A stretch of DNA of 64,000 nt from Firmicutes bacterium AM41-11 (GTDB lineage: Bacteria > Bacillota_I > Bacilli_A > Erysipelotrichales > Erysipelotrichaceae). Shown here piece after piece: positions 31,951 to 44,941 of this stretch. The number at the start of each line of letters is the position of its first letter. Position 1 is the stretch's first letter. The notes beneath the pieces were generated by a model. That model made no database searches. It saw only the letters and a list, made by a program, of their open reading frames with translations, and had not been told where the DNA came from. The stretch is taken from positions 1-64,000 of the forward strand of contig QUIQ01000006.1 of assembly GCA_003480165.1 (NCBI GenBank), given 5' to 3'. A program made the position numbers and the translations under genes.

Positions 31951-33921
31951 ATGAAAGGATTTCAAAAATGGCAATACATTACCTTTGTGGCATGTATTGT
32001 TACCATCTTTTATATCGGTTATGACTTTTTGAAAACCGGAAATATCGTAAAATTGATTTTCGAGGCCTTTTTACTTGCGTTTTTTGAAGCCTCTTTTTTG
32101 GGGCTTTGGTTTGCGATTCGTAAAAAAGGCTATCAGACCGAAGTTGATGTATCCCGTTTTCTAGGTAAAGATGCTAAGGGTGCTTTAAGTTTTGGAAACA
32201 TTGGTTTATTGACCTACAACGATGAGTATATTGTGACATGGGCCAGTGATTTCTTTAAAGAACGTGGCATTCATATAGTTAACAACAAGTTGACTTCCTG
32301 GATTCAAGATACCCGGAAATTGTTTGAAGATGAAGTGGATTACGTTATTGGTGAATACGAAGATTCTTACTATGAAATTAGTCGTAAGGTGAATTCCAAT
32401 GTCATCTATGTGCGAGATGTCACTTCGTATCAAAAGTTATCCAAGCAGTATTTAGAAAATGCGATTGTGGTTGGTTTATTGCAGTTGGATAACTACTTGG
32501 AGTATCAATCGTTTGAGAATGAAGAGACCATGGCACAGATCAACATGAAGTTGCGTGGTCCTTTAATTAGCTGGGCTAAAGAGCACAATATGGTGGTTCG
32601 GCGTACGCGTGCTGACCGCTTATTTGTGGTTTTAAATAAAAAGAGTTTTGAAGAGCTTAAACAAGATAATTTTTCGATTCTTCAAATTGTTAAAGATGAA
32701 GCCAATCGACTCGATGTTTCTATTACGCTAAGTATGGCCTTTGCGTATGGAAGCAATGACTTTTCGGATTTAGATGATATGGTAAACCAGTTGATTGAAT
32801 TAACGCAATCACGAGGTGGCGATCAAGTGGCTTTCCGTAATATGAATGGCCCTGTACAATATGTTGGGGGAAACAGTGAAGGTGGTTCCACGCGTTCGAA
32901 AGTGCGTGTGCATACAATGGCTCAATCCATACAAGGTGCGATGCGTGATACCGATAAGATCTTTATCGTTGGTCATGTAGATACCGATTTTGATTGTATG
33001 GGTGCGGCCTTAGGTATGTCTAGCTGGGCCAAAGCTTTAGGTAAGACAGCCTATATTGCCCTGCGAGATGTGAGTCGGGATACGCAATTGGATGATGTGA
33101 TGCAACATTTTAAACAACAATTGCTCGATCGTCATAAATTTGTGACACCGAATGAAGCAATGGAAATGATGGATTTTGAAAACGATTTACTAATCCTTGT
33201 AGACCATGGAATTCCAGCTATTTCCAGTGCGCGGCCTTTTATTGATAACTGTAAGAATATTTTAGTTATTGATCACCATCGTCGTAGTGATAGCTTTGTC
33301 GACAATCCGATGTTAACGTATGTAGAACCAGCGGCAAGTTCCACTTGTGAGCTGATTGTAGAATTAATTGGAAATGTGCCAAACCACGTGCCAATCTATG
33401 AATCAGAAGCCACTATTATGTATTTAGGTATTCTTGTCGATACCAACCGCTTTAAGATGCATTCCGATGCACGAACTTTTGAAGCAGCTGCAGCTTTGCG
33501 CTCGTGGGGCGCTAATGCGAACCTTGCCGAAAAAGCGTTATGTATCGATTATACCGATTTCGTCATTGAGAACCATTTGATCAATTTAGCGCAATGGGTT
33601 TTTAGTCGTTACATGGTGGTATGTATTGATGGACAGCCTGTAGAAAAGACGATGCTTGCTAAGGTAGCCCAATCCTTATTATTGATTAAAGGGTGTGATG
33701 CTTCCTTTGTGATTGCCCGTTTGGAAAACAAAGAAAAAGTCACAGCGGTATCTGCTCGAAGTACCGGGGCATACAATGTCCAAAAGATTATGGAAAAATT
33801 AAATGGTGGAGGTCACTTTACAGCCGCTGCTGTAGAGCGAACGGATTTAGATCCACAGGAATGTAAAGAAAAATTAATACAGTTATTGGAGGAAGAAGAA
33901 CATGAAAGTAATCCTGCTTAA
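31951..33921 (+). CDS. gdpP: Cyclic-di-AMP phosphodiesterase GdpP
   Basis: This membrane-bound enzyme hydrolyses the second messenger c-di-AMP. The 656-residue protein has two N-terminal membrane spans (about 10-55), a PAS-like domain (about 80-155), a degenerate GGDEF domain (about 175-300, RTRADRLFVV) and a DHH/DHHA1 phosphodiesterase domain. Motifs in the last are GHVDTDFD (341-348), VDHG (417-420), DHHRR (441-445) and the C-terminal GGGHFTAAA. It overlaps rplI by 20 bases. In related bacteria c-di-AMP controls potassium uptake, and trkA-trkH lie further along this window. Confidence 0.94.
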   Translation: MKGFQKWQYITFVACIVTIFYIGYDFLKTGNIVKLIFEAFLLAFFEASFLGLWFAIRKKGYQTEVDVSRFLGKDAKGALSFGNIGLLTYNDEYIVTWASDFFKERGIHIVNNKLTSWIQDTRKLFEDEVDYVIGEYEDSYYEISRKVNSNVIYVRDVTSYQKLSKQYLENAIVVGLLQLDNYLEYQSFENEETMAQINMKLRGPLISWAKEHNMVVRRTRADRLFVVLNKKSFEELKQDNFSILQIVKDEANRLDVSITLSMAFAYGSNDFSDLDDMVNQLIELTQSRGGDQVAFRNMNGPVQYVGGNSEGGSTRSKVRVHTMAQSIQGAMRDTDKIFIVGHVDTDFDCMGAALGMSSWAKALGKTAYIALRDVSRDTQLDDVMQHFKQQLLDRHKFVTPNEAMEMMDFENDLLILVDHGIPAISSARPFIDNCKNILVIDHHRRSDSFVDNPMLTYVEPAASSTCELIVELIGNVPNHVPIYESEATIMYLGILVDTNRFKMHSDARTFEAAAALRSWGANANLAEKALCIDYTDFVIENHLINLAQWVFSRYMVVCIDGQPVEKTMLAKVAQSLLLIKGCDASFVIARLENKEKVTAVSARSTGAYNVQKIMEKLNGGGHFTAAAVERTDLDPQECKEKLIQLLEEEEHESNPA

Positions 33922-34351
33922 AGATGTAAGAAAATTAGGAAAAAAAGATGAAGTAATGGAGGTCAGTGATGGTTATGCACGTAATTATTTGATTAAAAAC
34001 CATTTGGCTATCCAATATACTTCTGGTTCCAGTAAAGTTTTAGAGCAGCAACAAGAAGTGCGCCAGGAACAAGAAGACGAGTTAAAGGAACAAGCCGAAC
34101 AAGTTAAAGCACAATTGGCAAAGACACCAGTTGAATTTATGTTAGCGGCGGGTAAAGAAGGACAAGTCTTTGGTTCGGTTTCCAGCAAGAATATTGTTGC
34201 AGCTTTACAGAAAAAAGGAATTCAAGTCGATAAGCGAAAAGTTCTTTTGGATACACCAATTTCTTCTTTAGGAACTACACGCGTAAAAGTTGATTTATAT
34301 CGTAATCAAGTTATTGGCGAAATTGTCGTAAAAGTTCGCCAGAAAGGCTAG
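33902..34351 (+). CDS. rplI: Ribosomal protein L9
   Basis: This 149-residue 50S protein starts MKVILLKDVRKLGKKDEV with the signature GYARNYLIKN. The long connecting helix is rich in Glu and Gln (about 43-75), and the C-terminal domain contains GKEGQVFGSVSSKNI. Its ribosome binding site (GGAGGAAG) lies within the end of gdpP. Confidence 0.96.
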   Translation: MKVILLKDVRKLGKKDEVMEVSDGYARNYLIKNHLAIQYTSGSSKVLEQQQEVRQEQEDELKEQAEQVKAQLAKTPVEFMLAAGKEGQVFGSVSSKNIVAALQKKGIQVDKRKVLLDTPISSLGTTRVKVDLYRNQVIGEIVVKVRQKG

Positions 34352-34353
34352 GA

Positions 34354-35700
34354 ATGCCAAGGGAATTACCTAACAGCCAGCAATTGGAATGTGCGGTCTT
34401 AGGGGCTATTATGATGTGGCCCGATGTTATGACGGCCTGCAGTGATCAAGATTTACAAGCAGAAGAGTTCTATTTGCCGCAACACCGAACTTTATATCAA
34501 ACGATGTTGGATATGGCGGATGCCAATCAAGCGATTGATCAGATTACGGTCATTACGCGTTTAAAAGATCAAGAACAACTGGATCAAGCAGGGGGCGCCG
34601 ATTATGTCGTTTCTTTAGCGGATACTGCCATTAGTCCTGCCGTTGTTGGCATGTATATTACAGAAATTAAGAATAAGGCCCAATTGCGCCGTTTGATTGA
34701 TACTTCGGAAAAGATTGCCAATGACAGTTATGAGAACAGTGGGGATATTGATTCCGTCTTAGATAATGCGGAACGTGCCATTATGGAAGTAACCCGGGAT
34801 CGCCGCGGTACGGAATTCGAATCCAGCAAAGAAATTGCCAATCGGGTTATTGCCGAGTTAAATGAATTACGAAACCATAAAGGGGTAACGGGCATTCAGA
34901 CTGGCTTTACGGATTTAGACCGTATGACCAATGGTTTCCAACGTGGTGATTTGATTATTCTTGCCGCACGTCCGGCAATGGGAAAATCCGCACTGGCTTT
35001 AAATTTTGTCAACCAAGTGGCTAAACGAAACGAAGGTTGTGTTTGTCTTTTCTCATTGGAAATGCCTGCGGACTCTTTGATGAAGCGTTTAATGAGTGCT
35101 GAGAGTCGAGTTTATTCGGATAAACTTCGTTCGGGAAAACTTAAGGATTCTGATATGTCGAAGTTAAATGCGAGTGCAACGCGTTTGAGTGAACGTCCTA
35201 TCTATATCGATGATACAAGTAGTATTCGCGTTTCCCAGATTTTCTCGAAGTGTCGCAAGCTGCAAAGTGAACATGGTTCGATTTCTCTAATTGTGATTGA
35301 CTACTTGCAGTTAATTTCTGGAACAAGAGCGGAATCGCGTCAACAAGAAGTATCAGATATTTCTCGTAACTTGAAGATTTTAGCGAAAGAGATGAACTGT
35401 CCGGTAATTGCACTATCACAGTTATCCCGTAAGGTGGAAGAAAGAACAAACCATGAACCCCAATTGTCCGATTTACGTGAATCGGGTTCGATTGAGCAGG
35501 ATGCCGATATTGTCATGTTCTTATATCGGGCTAATTACTATGAAAAAGATAAAGAAGAACAAGAAGAGACAGAAGTGGTTGATTTGTCTTTGGCCAAACA
35601 CCGTAATGGTGGGATTGGCGGAATCAAATTAGCCTTTGAAAAGAATATTTCGCGTTTCACAAACTATGCGAATGCAGGAGATGATATTTATGCGAATTGA
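34354..35700 (+). CDS. dnaB: Replicative DNA helicase DnaB
   Basis: This hexameric helicase of the replication fork is named dnaC in Bacillus subtilis. The 448-residue protein has an N-terminal primase-interacting domain (MPRELPNSQQLECAVLGAI), a linker, and a RecA-like motor with Walker A ARPAMGKS (205-212) and Walker B LIVIDYLQL. Later motifs are SQLSRKVEER and LSDLRESGSIEQDAD. The start is 2 bases after rplI. The end overlaps the walJ-like gene by 11 bases. Confidence 0.97.
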   Translation: MPRELPNSQQLECAVLGAIMMWPDVMTACSDQDLQAEEFYLPQHRTLYQTMLDMADANQAIDQITVITRLKDQEQLDQAGGADYVVSLADTAISPAVVGMYITEIKNKAQLRRLIDTSEKIANDSYENSGDIDSVLDNAERAIMEVTRDRRGTEFESSKEIANRVIAELNELRNHKGVTGIQTGFTDLDRMTNGFQRGDLIILAARPAMGKSALALNFVNQVAKRNEGCVCLFSLEMPADSLMKRLMSAESRVYSDKLRSGKLKDSDMSKLNASATRLSERPIYIDDTSSIRVSQIFSKCRKLQSEHGSISLIVIDYLQLISGTRAESRQQEVSDISRNLKILAKEMNCPVIALSQLSRKVEERTNHEPQLSDLRESGSIEQDADIVMFLYRANYYEKDKEEQEETEVVDLSLAKHRNGGIGGIKLAFEKNISRFTNYANAGDDIYAN

Positions 35701-36436
35701 TGTTTTGTGTTCGGGATCAAAAGGGAATGCTTGCCTGGTTCGTCATGGAGATAGCCAGATCTTAATTGATTGTGGCTCTACACAGCGGTATTTAAAGCAG
35801 GCAATGAACAAGGTGCAAGCTTCTTTTGATGATTGTAACGGGGTTTTGATTACCCATACACATAAAGATCATGTTTCGCGAATCAAGGATGTAAAACATC
35901 TTCCTATTTATTCGTATTGTGATCTTGAAGACGTGGATCATCATACGATTGTAGAGCCCTTATCAACTTTTGATTTGGGCTGTTTTCATGTCCAGGTGAT
36001 TCGTTTATCCCATGATAGCCCTAAAACGGTTGGCTATGTGATTGAAACAGATCAGGAAAAACTGGTGTATATCACCGATACGGGCTATATTCCCAACGGT
36101 GAAAAAGCCCTTTTATGTAATGCCGATTATTATGTATTTGAAAGCAATCACGATATTGCCCGCTTAATGCAGACCAATCGTCCAATGTTTATTAAACAGC
36201 GGATCTTAAGTGATAGTGGTCACTTAAATAATGAGGATTCTTCAATGAATCTTTCCCAGATTATTAATTCGAAGACAAAAGAAGTTGTCTTAGCGCATCT
36301 ATCGGAACAAGCCAATGTACCAGAATTGGCATTGGATGTTTTTCAAGAGACTTTTCGCAAACAAGGCTTGCCGTATGCGAATTTAACAGTACGTGCTGCG
36401 AAACAATTTGAAGCGCTTACAATTTCTGGCAAATAG
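35690..36436 (+). CDS. WalJ/YycJ-type metallo-beta-lactamase fold protein
   Basis: This 248-residue metallo-hydrolase has the metal motif THTHKDH and the YycJ/WalJ opening DVLCSGSKGNACLV. Later motifs are ESNHD and LSDSGHLNNEDS. WalJ-like proteins influence cell-wall homeostasis or DNA repair in Bacillota, and the reaction is not established. The ATG at 35690 follows AGGAG (35676-35680); an ATG at 35681 is too close to that site. In many species walJ belongs to the walRK operon; here it is attached to dnaB and no walRK genes are present in this window. Confidence 0.85.
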   Translation: MRIDVLCSGSKGNACLVRHGDSQILIDCGSTQRYLKQAMNKVQASFDDCNGVLITHTHKDHVSRIKDVKHLPIYSYCDLEDVDHHTIVEPLSTFDLGCFHVQVIRLSHDSPKTVGYVIETDQEKLVYITDTGYIPNGEKALLCNADYYVFESNHDIARLMQTNRPMFIKQRILSDSGHLNNEDSSMNLSQIINSKTKEVVLAHLSEQANVPELALDVFQETFRKQGLPYANLTVRAAKQFEALTISGK

Positions 36437-36437
36437 A

Positions 36438-36467
36438 TTGAAATATGCTTAGAACAGATGGTAGAAT
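36438..36467 (+). promoter_or_regulatory. Promoter of upp
   Basis: TTGAAA (36438-36443), 18 bases and TAGAAT (36462-36467), starting inside a 53-base gap after the preceding stop. Confidence 0.7.
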
Positions 36468-36486
36468 CAGAAGTAAAGGAGAATAA

Positions 36487-37454
<968 letters not shown>

Positions 37455-37471
<17 letters not shown>

Positions 37472-38165
37472 TGCATTAGAGTGTACGTTTGGATCTTTTC
37501 ATTTGGAAATCCAACAATCCATTCTTGTATGGTTTGGTTTATGTATTTTATTTGGTATCTTTTTCTATTTTGCGGGTAAAAAAATAGACCAGGCTGATCC
37601 AAGAAAAAAACCAACGGGCTTAGTGTATCTTGCCGAAGAAATGGTGAATTTAACATTATATGTGACAGAGGGTAATCTGCGTGAAAAAGTATATGAATAC
37701 ATGCATATCTTTGGCACGATGATTTTCATGATGTTAGCAGCAAATCTAATTGGTTTAGTAGGACTTCAAAATCCAACTTCTAATGTGAGTTTTAATGGAA
37801 CCTTAGCCTTATGTATCTTTTTGACGGTCCAATTTCAAGCTATTAAACGGGCTGGAATCGTAGGCCGTTTAAAAGAGTGGTGTGAACCATTTACAGTGAT
37901 GTTTCCTATCAATATTATTGGCGAAATCGCTCCAGTTATTTCCTTGACGATGCGTCTTTTTGGAAATATTTTAGCGGGTTTTATTATTACTATGTTGGTA
38001 TACACATTGATGAAAAGTACAATGCCATGGGGAATCTTAGGCTATATTGCGACCCCTTTCTTGCATATGTACTTTGATATTTTCTCAGGTTTAATTCAAT
38101 CATATATTTTCTGGACTTTGGGATCCTTTTATCTAGGACAACAAATTGCTCCAGAACAAGAGTAG
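37455..38165 (+). CDS. atpB: ATP synthase F0 subunit a
   Basis: This 236-residue membrane stator subunit forms the ion half-channels. The essential arginine is Arg167 in SLTMRLFGN; the C-terminal helix FDIFSGLIQSYIFWTLGSFYL is typical. The ATG lies inside atpI, with AAAGGAAGG just upstream. Confidence 0.95.
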
Positions 38166-38420
<255 letters not shown>

Positions 38421-38438
38421 CAATAGGAGTATTGAACG

Positions 38439-38957
38439 ATGGATATTAGTTTTAATATAGCCAACTATCTGCGTATCAATCTTCAAGACATTGTGATGGT
38501 GCTTGTTTCAACGGCTTTGATTATCTTATTTGCCAAACACTTTTTCTGGGATAAGATTATTGGCTTTGTGAAAGCGCGTCAGACCTATATTCAAGAAAAT
38601 ATTGATGCTTCGGAAACCATCAAAAAAGAAGCGATGGACTTAAAGGATCAATACGATGAAAAGATGAAACATGCAGGCCAAGATGCGCATGTGATTATTG
38701 AAACAGCACGTAATTCTGCAAATGAACAAAAGAAGCAAATTTTAACGCAAGCGGAAAAAGAAGCAACGCGAATCAAAGAAAAAGCGCAAGAAGATATCGA
38801 TCGTGATCGCTTAAAAGCGCAAGACGATATGAAAAATGCGATTGGTGATGTTGCCATTGAAGCAGCGAAAAAATTGGTGGATAAGGATATGGATGAAACG
38901 ACACAAAGAAAATTTGTGGATGATTTCATCAATCAAGTGGGTGATTCTCAATGGTAG
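38439..38957 (+). CDS. atpF: ATP synthase F0 subunit b
   Basis: This 172-residue peripheral stalk subunit has one N-terminal membrane span (about 16-35), followed by a long charged coiled coil rich in Lys, Glu and Ala that reaches the F1 head. It overlaps atpH by 7 bases. Confidence 0.94.
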   Translation: MDISFNIANYLRINLQDIVMVLVSTALIILFAKHFFWDKIIGFVKARQTYIQENIDASETIKKEAMDLKDQYDEKMKHAGQDAHVIIETARNSANEQKKQILTQAEKEATRIKEKAQEDIDRDRLKAQDDMKNAIGDVAIEAAKKLVDKDMDETTQRKFVDDFINQVGDSQW

Positions 38958-39481
38958 ATTTCATGCCTTATGCACAGGCTTTATTTGAAGTGGCTACAGA
39001 AGCACAAAAAGATGTGTCGATTGGTCAAGAAATACAAGAATTAGCAGAAGTTTGGTCATCAAATCAAGAATTGGTCCAAGTCTTTAAACATCCGAAAGTT
39101 AAACGGGAAGAGAAAAAAGAACTTCTTCAAAAAATTCTGGGTGAGAATGTAGATCCCATTCTCTTTCGGTTTTTACTTGTCTTAAATCAACATGATGTAC
39201 TTGGGTATCTGCCTGAAATTGCGGCTGCCTATACAAAGTGCTTTAATAAAGCCCATGCGATTGAAATTGTGGATGTGGAGTCGGCTAGTGAGCTCGATGC
39301 CAAGCAGATACAAGACTTGGAAAGCGTTCTGGCAAAAAAATTAAAGAAAACTGTGCGCTTAAATGTAAAAGTAAATCCTGACTTGATTGCTGGTTTACGC
39401 GTACATACAAGTGAATTTGTTCTAGATAATACTGTATTAACCCGAGCAAATTCTATGAAAGAACAAATTAAGAAAAACTAG
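38951..39481 (+). CDS. atpH: ATP synthase F1 subunit delta
   Basis: This 176-residue subunit links the b stalk to the top of F1. It has the N-terminal helical domain ([15 protein letters not shown]), the [20 protein letters not shown] segment and the conserved C-terminal strand region [13 protein letters not shown]. Confidence 0.94.
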   Translation: MVDFMPYAQALFEVATEAQKDVSIGQEIQELAEVWSSNQELVQVFKHPKVKREEKKELLQKILGENVDPILFRFLLVLNQHDVLGYLPEIAAAYTKCFNKAHAIEIVDVESASELDAKQIQDLESVLAKKLKKTVRLNVKVNPDLIAGLRVHTSEFVLDNTVLTRANSMKEQIKKN

Positions 39482-39491
39482 AGGTGATACT

Positions 39492-41013
39492 ATGAGTTTA
39501 AACCCAGCAGAGATTAGTAAATTAATCAAAGCGCAAATTCAAAATATCGACCAGGATCTAGAAATGAGTGAAAGCGGTACTGTCATTACAATTGGTGATG
39601 GGATTGCGATGGTATATGGCCTTAGAAATGCAATGATGAGTGAGTTGCTTCTTTTTCCCCATGATGTTTATGGCATGGTCATGAACTTGGAAGAAGAAAA
39701 TGTAGGGGTCGTTTTGTTGGGAGAGAATCCGGATATTAAAGAAGGGGATCCTGTAAAACGAACCGGCCATATTGTAGAGGTGCCTGTAGGTGATGGCTTG
39801 TTGGGGCGTGTAGTAAACGCATTAGGACAAGCAATCGATGGCCAGGGCGCTATTGTTTCTAATAAAACACGTCCCGTAGAACGTGTTGCACCTGGGGTTA
39901 TTACCCGTAAAAGTGTATCCGTGCCTTTACAAACGGGTTTAAAAGTCATTGATTCCATGATTCCTATTGGACGTGGACAACGTGAATTGATTATCGGCGA
40001 TCGTCAAACTGGAAAAACGGCGATTGCGATTGATACGATCTTGAATCAAAAAGAAACGGGTGTAAAGTGCATCTATGTGGCAATTGGACAAAAAGCAAGT
40101 ACGGTTGCCCAAATCGTGGAAAAATTAAAACAAGCTGGCGCTATGGCTTATACAACTGTGGTAGTTGCGACCGCATCGGATTCAGCTCCCTTACAATACA
40201 TTGCTCCTTATGCAGGTTGTGCGATGGGAGAAGAATGGATGGAAAATGGCGAAGATGTTTTGATTGTATACGACGATTTATCAAAACATGCGGTGGCTTA
40301 TCGAACCCTGTCTTTATTACTTCGTCGTCCACCGGGACGAGAAGCCTATCCTGGTGACGTATTCTATTTACATTCTCGTTTATTAGAGCGTGCAGCGCGT
40401 TTAAATGAGAACTATGGCAATGGTTCCTTAACGGCTTTGCCAATTATTGAAACCCAGGCAGGCGATATTTCTGCTTATATTCCAACCAATGTTATCTCCA
40501 TTACCGATGGTCAGATCTTCTTAAACACCGATATGTTTAATGAAGGAATCCGTCCGGCAGTAGATAGTGGATTAAGTGTATCCCGAGTTGGTAGTGCAGC
40601 TCAGGTTAAAGCTATGAAACAAGTATCGGGTTCATTAAAACTAGATCTTGCCCAATATCATGAAATGGAAGCTTTTGCGCGTTTTGGTTCGGATTTAGAT
40701 CCTACCACAAAAAAGATTTTGGATCATGGGGCACGGCTTGAACAATTGTTGGTTCAAAAACAATATTCACCAATGACAGTCAGCCAACAAGTATTGGTTT
40801 TATATGCTGCCCAACATGGCTATGTGGATGCGATAGAAGTGGAAAAAATTGCTTCTTATCAAGAAAGCCTGTTGCAGTATGTCCAAAGGGAATATCCAAA
40901 TGTTTTAGATCAAATTGCAACTTGTGCCAAAATTGATGAATCACTGGAAGCCGATATAAAAACCGCTTTAGATGCTTTTGCGAAGGTTTATTCTTTGTCC
41001 GAGGGCACAGCAG

Positions 41014-41027
<14 letters not shown>
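39492..41027 (+). CDS. atpA: ATP synthase F1 subunit alpha
   Basis: This 511-residue non-catalytic nucleotide-binding subunit has P-loop GDRQTGKT at 169-176, the DELSEED-adjacent region [11 protein letters not shown], and the family signature [17 protein letters not shown]. It overlaps atpG by 14 bases. Confidence 0.97.
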
Positions 41028-43288
<2,261 letters not shown>

Positions 43289-43289
43289 T

Positions 43290-43676
43290 ATGATCCATAT
43301 TAAAACCGTTACCCCCAAAGGTATTTATTTAGAAAGGGAAGTAGCGAGTGTACATATGAAAACCGTAGAAGGGGAAATGACCCTTTTACCGCATCATACA
43401 CCAGTATTTGCAGCCCTTGTTCCCTGCGCCTTACAGCTTGGAAAAGCAGATGAGTATTATGCCCTTTCGGGAGGCTTTCTTAAATTTCAAGATGACGCTT
43501 GTTTGATCTTGACCGATGCGATTGAAGGCAAAGACGATATTGATATTGAAAGAGCTCGTCAAGCGTATCGAAGAGCAAGAGAACGTCTGGATAAAAAAGA
43601 TGTCAATACGAATATGAAACGGGCCAGCTTAGCTTTGGCACGTGCGATTAATCGAATTTCGGTATATGAAAAATAG
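43290..43676 (+). CDS. atpC: ATP synthase F1 subunit epsilon
   Basis: This 128-residue rotor subunit and intrinsic regulator has an N-terminal beta sandwich (VTPKGIYLEREVASVHMKTVEG, MTLLPHHTPVFAAL) and a C-terminal helical hairpin rich in Arg and Lys. The start ATG is 1 base after the atpD stop. It is the last gene of the atp operon. Confidence 0.94.
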   Translation: MIHIKTVTPKGIYLEREVASVHMKTVEGEMTLLPHHTPVFAALVPCALQLGKADEYYALSGGFLKFQDDACLILTDAIEGKDDIDIERARQAYRRARERLDKKDVNTNMKRASLALARAINRISVYEK

Positions 43677-43723
43677 AGGGCTCTAAAATATTGTAGGGTT
43701 TCCCTAAAAGTATTGAGAAAATG

Positions 43724-43772
43724 AAAAAATGGGTCATAATCATCTTTTTTGTGGTGATTAGGCCCGTTTTTT
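43724..43772 (+). terminator. Terminator of the atp operon
   Basis: AAAAAATGGGTCATAATC (43724-43741) pairs with GATTAGGCCCGTTTTTT (43756-43772), using two G-U pairs and one bulged A. The T-run lies in the right arm. Confidence 0.8.
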
Positions 43773-43800
43773 GGTTTATATTAAGAATCTCTGTTATAAT
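43771..43800 (+). promoter_or_regulatory. Promoter-like pair for a possible small RNA
   Basis: TTGGTT (43771-43776), 18 bases and a perfect TATAAT (43795-43800). No coding region follows in this direction until beyond the convergent esterase gene. Confidence 0.45.
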
Positions 43801-43805
43801 TTCTT

Positions 43806-43860
43806 TGGTGATAAGAATCATGCCTTCCAAATATGATTTACAATGGAAGGCTTTTTTATT
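43806..43860 (+). ncRNA. Candidate small RNA of about 50 nt
   Basis: A promoter-like TTGGTT/TATAAT precedes this stretch. It ends in a strong terminator hairpin: GCCTTCCA (43822-43829) with GCAAGG-free partner TGGAAGGC (43844-43851), then TTTTTT. The transcript would be about 45-55 nt. No known RNA family is recognised. It could also be only a second terminator with a chance -10. Confidence 0.35.
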
Positions 43861-43947
43861 TGCACAAAGCATTTAAAAATGGGACGAGCACGACCCTACA
43901 ATAATTTAGAGGCTATGCTCGACACTATGAAAATTTAGATATCTATT

Positions 43948-44793
43948 CTATTTTTTAATGAATTTTGTTACCTCTTGGAAAGCTTTGTCAGCTTCATCGA
44001 GTTGATTGATATAGAGGGGATAGTCATGAAACATGCCTTCACCTACCGTTAGTTTCACTTTGCGTTTTTTATCTTTTAACTTTTGATAGAATTCTTGAAC
44101 ATCGGGATAGAAAATTTCTTCGGTTCCGACAAAGAGGTAGACATTTTTGAGCTTTGAAACATCTCCATTGATGGGTGATAACTTGTAATCAGACATGTCT
44201 AGACCATTGGCCCACTGGCTTCCATAATCAACAAGTTGACTCACAGAAAGGCGAACATCCCGGTCTTGATAGTTGACAATTTCTTTGTTGGAACAAGAGA
44301 TATCTAACCAGGGAGAAAATAAAATTAATTTATTGGGTTGCTTCTTACCTTGTTTGGCTAAGTATTCACAGAAACCAGTAGCCAGACCTCCACCAGCTGA
44401 ATCACCGAGTAAGATGATTGGTGTCTTGGCTTTGGCGCGGATATTGGTGTATAGAATATTTAATAGGCGGTAGGCATCTTTCCAGTCACCCAAACCAATG
44501 GTTTGATAAATGGGAACGATGACATTGGCATTTAATTCTTGTGCCAGGGCATCGGCATAGGCCCAATGCGTGGCGTTTACTGTATTCATATAGCCACCAC
44601 CATGAATATATAATATTGTGTATTTCGGCTTTTTTGTTTTATGTAAGCTAACAACTTCGGTATCACAAATCGTTTGGGTAGAAACCTTACTTTCCACTTC
44701 GGTTCCATCATAATCGATGGTAGCAGCTTGAAGGGAAAGTGTATTTGTGAAACAAAGGATTCCAGCTAATAACAGGGCAAATAGTTTCTTCAT
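43948..44793 (-). CDS. Secreted alpha/beta hydrolase (HSL-type esterase/lipase)
   Basis: This 281-residue protein has a signal peptide (about 1-23, LLAGILCFTNTLSLQA) and the hormone-sensitive-lipase fold. The oxyanion HGGG is in LYIHGGGYM, the nucleophile Ser in GDSAGGG, and the catalytic His in GMFHDYPLY near the C-terminus. It likely hydrolyses acyl or acetyl esters outside the membrane. The gene is transcribed against the atp operon. The stem CGAGCA/TGCTCG at about 43884-43922 may be its terminator. Substrate unknown. Confidence 0.87.
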   Translation of the reverse strand: MKKLFALLLAGILCFTNTLSLQAATIDYDGTEVESKVSTQTICDTEVVSLHKTKKPKYTILYIHGGGYMNTVNATHWAYADALAQELNANVIVPIYQTIGLGDWKDAYRLLNILYTNIRAKAKTPIILLGDSAGGGLATGFCEYLAKQGKKQPNKLILFSPWLDISCSNKEIVNYQDRDVRLSVSQLVDYGSQWANGLDMSDYKLSPINGDVSKLKNVYLFVGTEEIFYPDVQEFYQKLKDKKRKVKLTVGEGMFHDYPLYINQLDEADKAFQEVTKFIKK

Positions 44794-44819
44794 TCGTTGA
44801 GTACCTCATTTCGTCAGAT

Positions 44820-44853
44820 TTCATTATATAATAATATTCATTATATAATAATA
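44820..44853. repeat. Perfect tandem duplication of a 17-bp AT-rich unit
   Basis: TTCATTATATAATAATA occurs twice in direct succession (44820-44836 and 44837-44853). It lies between the divergent esterase and trkA genes. Each unit carries TATAAT on the + strand and ATTATA-derived TATAAT on the minus strand, so the duplication doubles the possible -10 elements. Confidence 0.85.
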
Positions 44854-44941
44854 AAGGAATGAAAAGCGTCTTTGGAAATTTGTGATAAAATAAAAAATAT
44901 CTTTTACTACTAAACGAAATTCTTTTTAAAGGAGAAAAACA

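Larger units (their letters stand above)
43681..43911. repeat. 231-bp intergenic element bounded by 19-bp inverted repeats
   Basis: CTCTAAAATATTGTAGGGT (43681-43699) and ACCCTACAATAATTTAGAG (43893-43911) are inverted copies with 18 of 19 matches. The interior has no credible ORF. It contains the atp terminator, a promoter-like pair and a second terminator. The form resembles a small non-autonomous mobile element or a long-range RNA pairing; no target-site duplication is visible. Confidence 0.6.

Noticed and set aside
44856..44880. cre-like sequence TGAAAAGCGTCTTT before trkA
   Set aside because: Spacing of the half-sites does not fit the cre consensus once the central CG is aligned.
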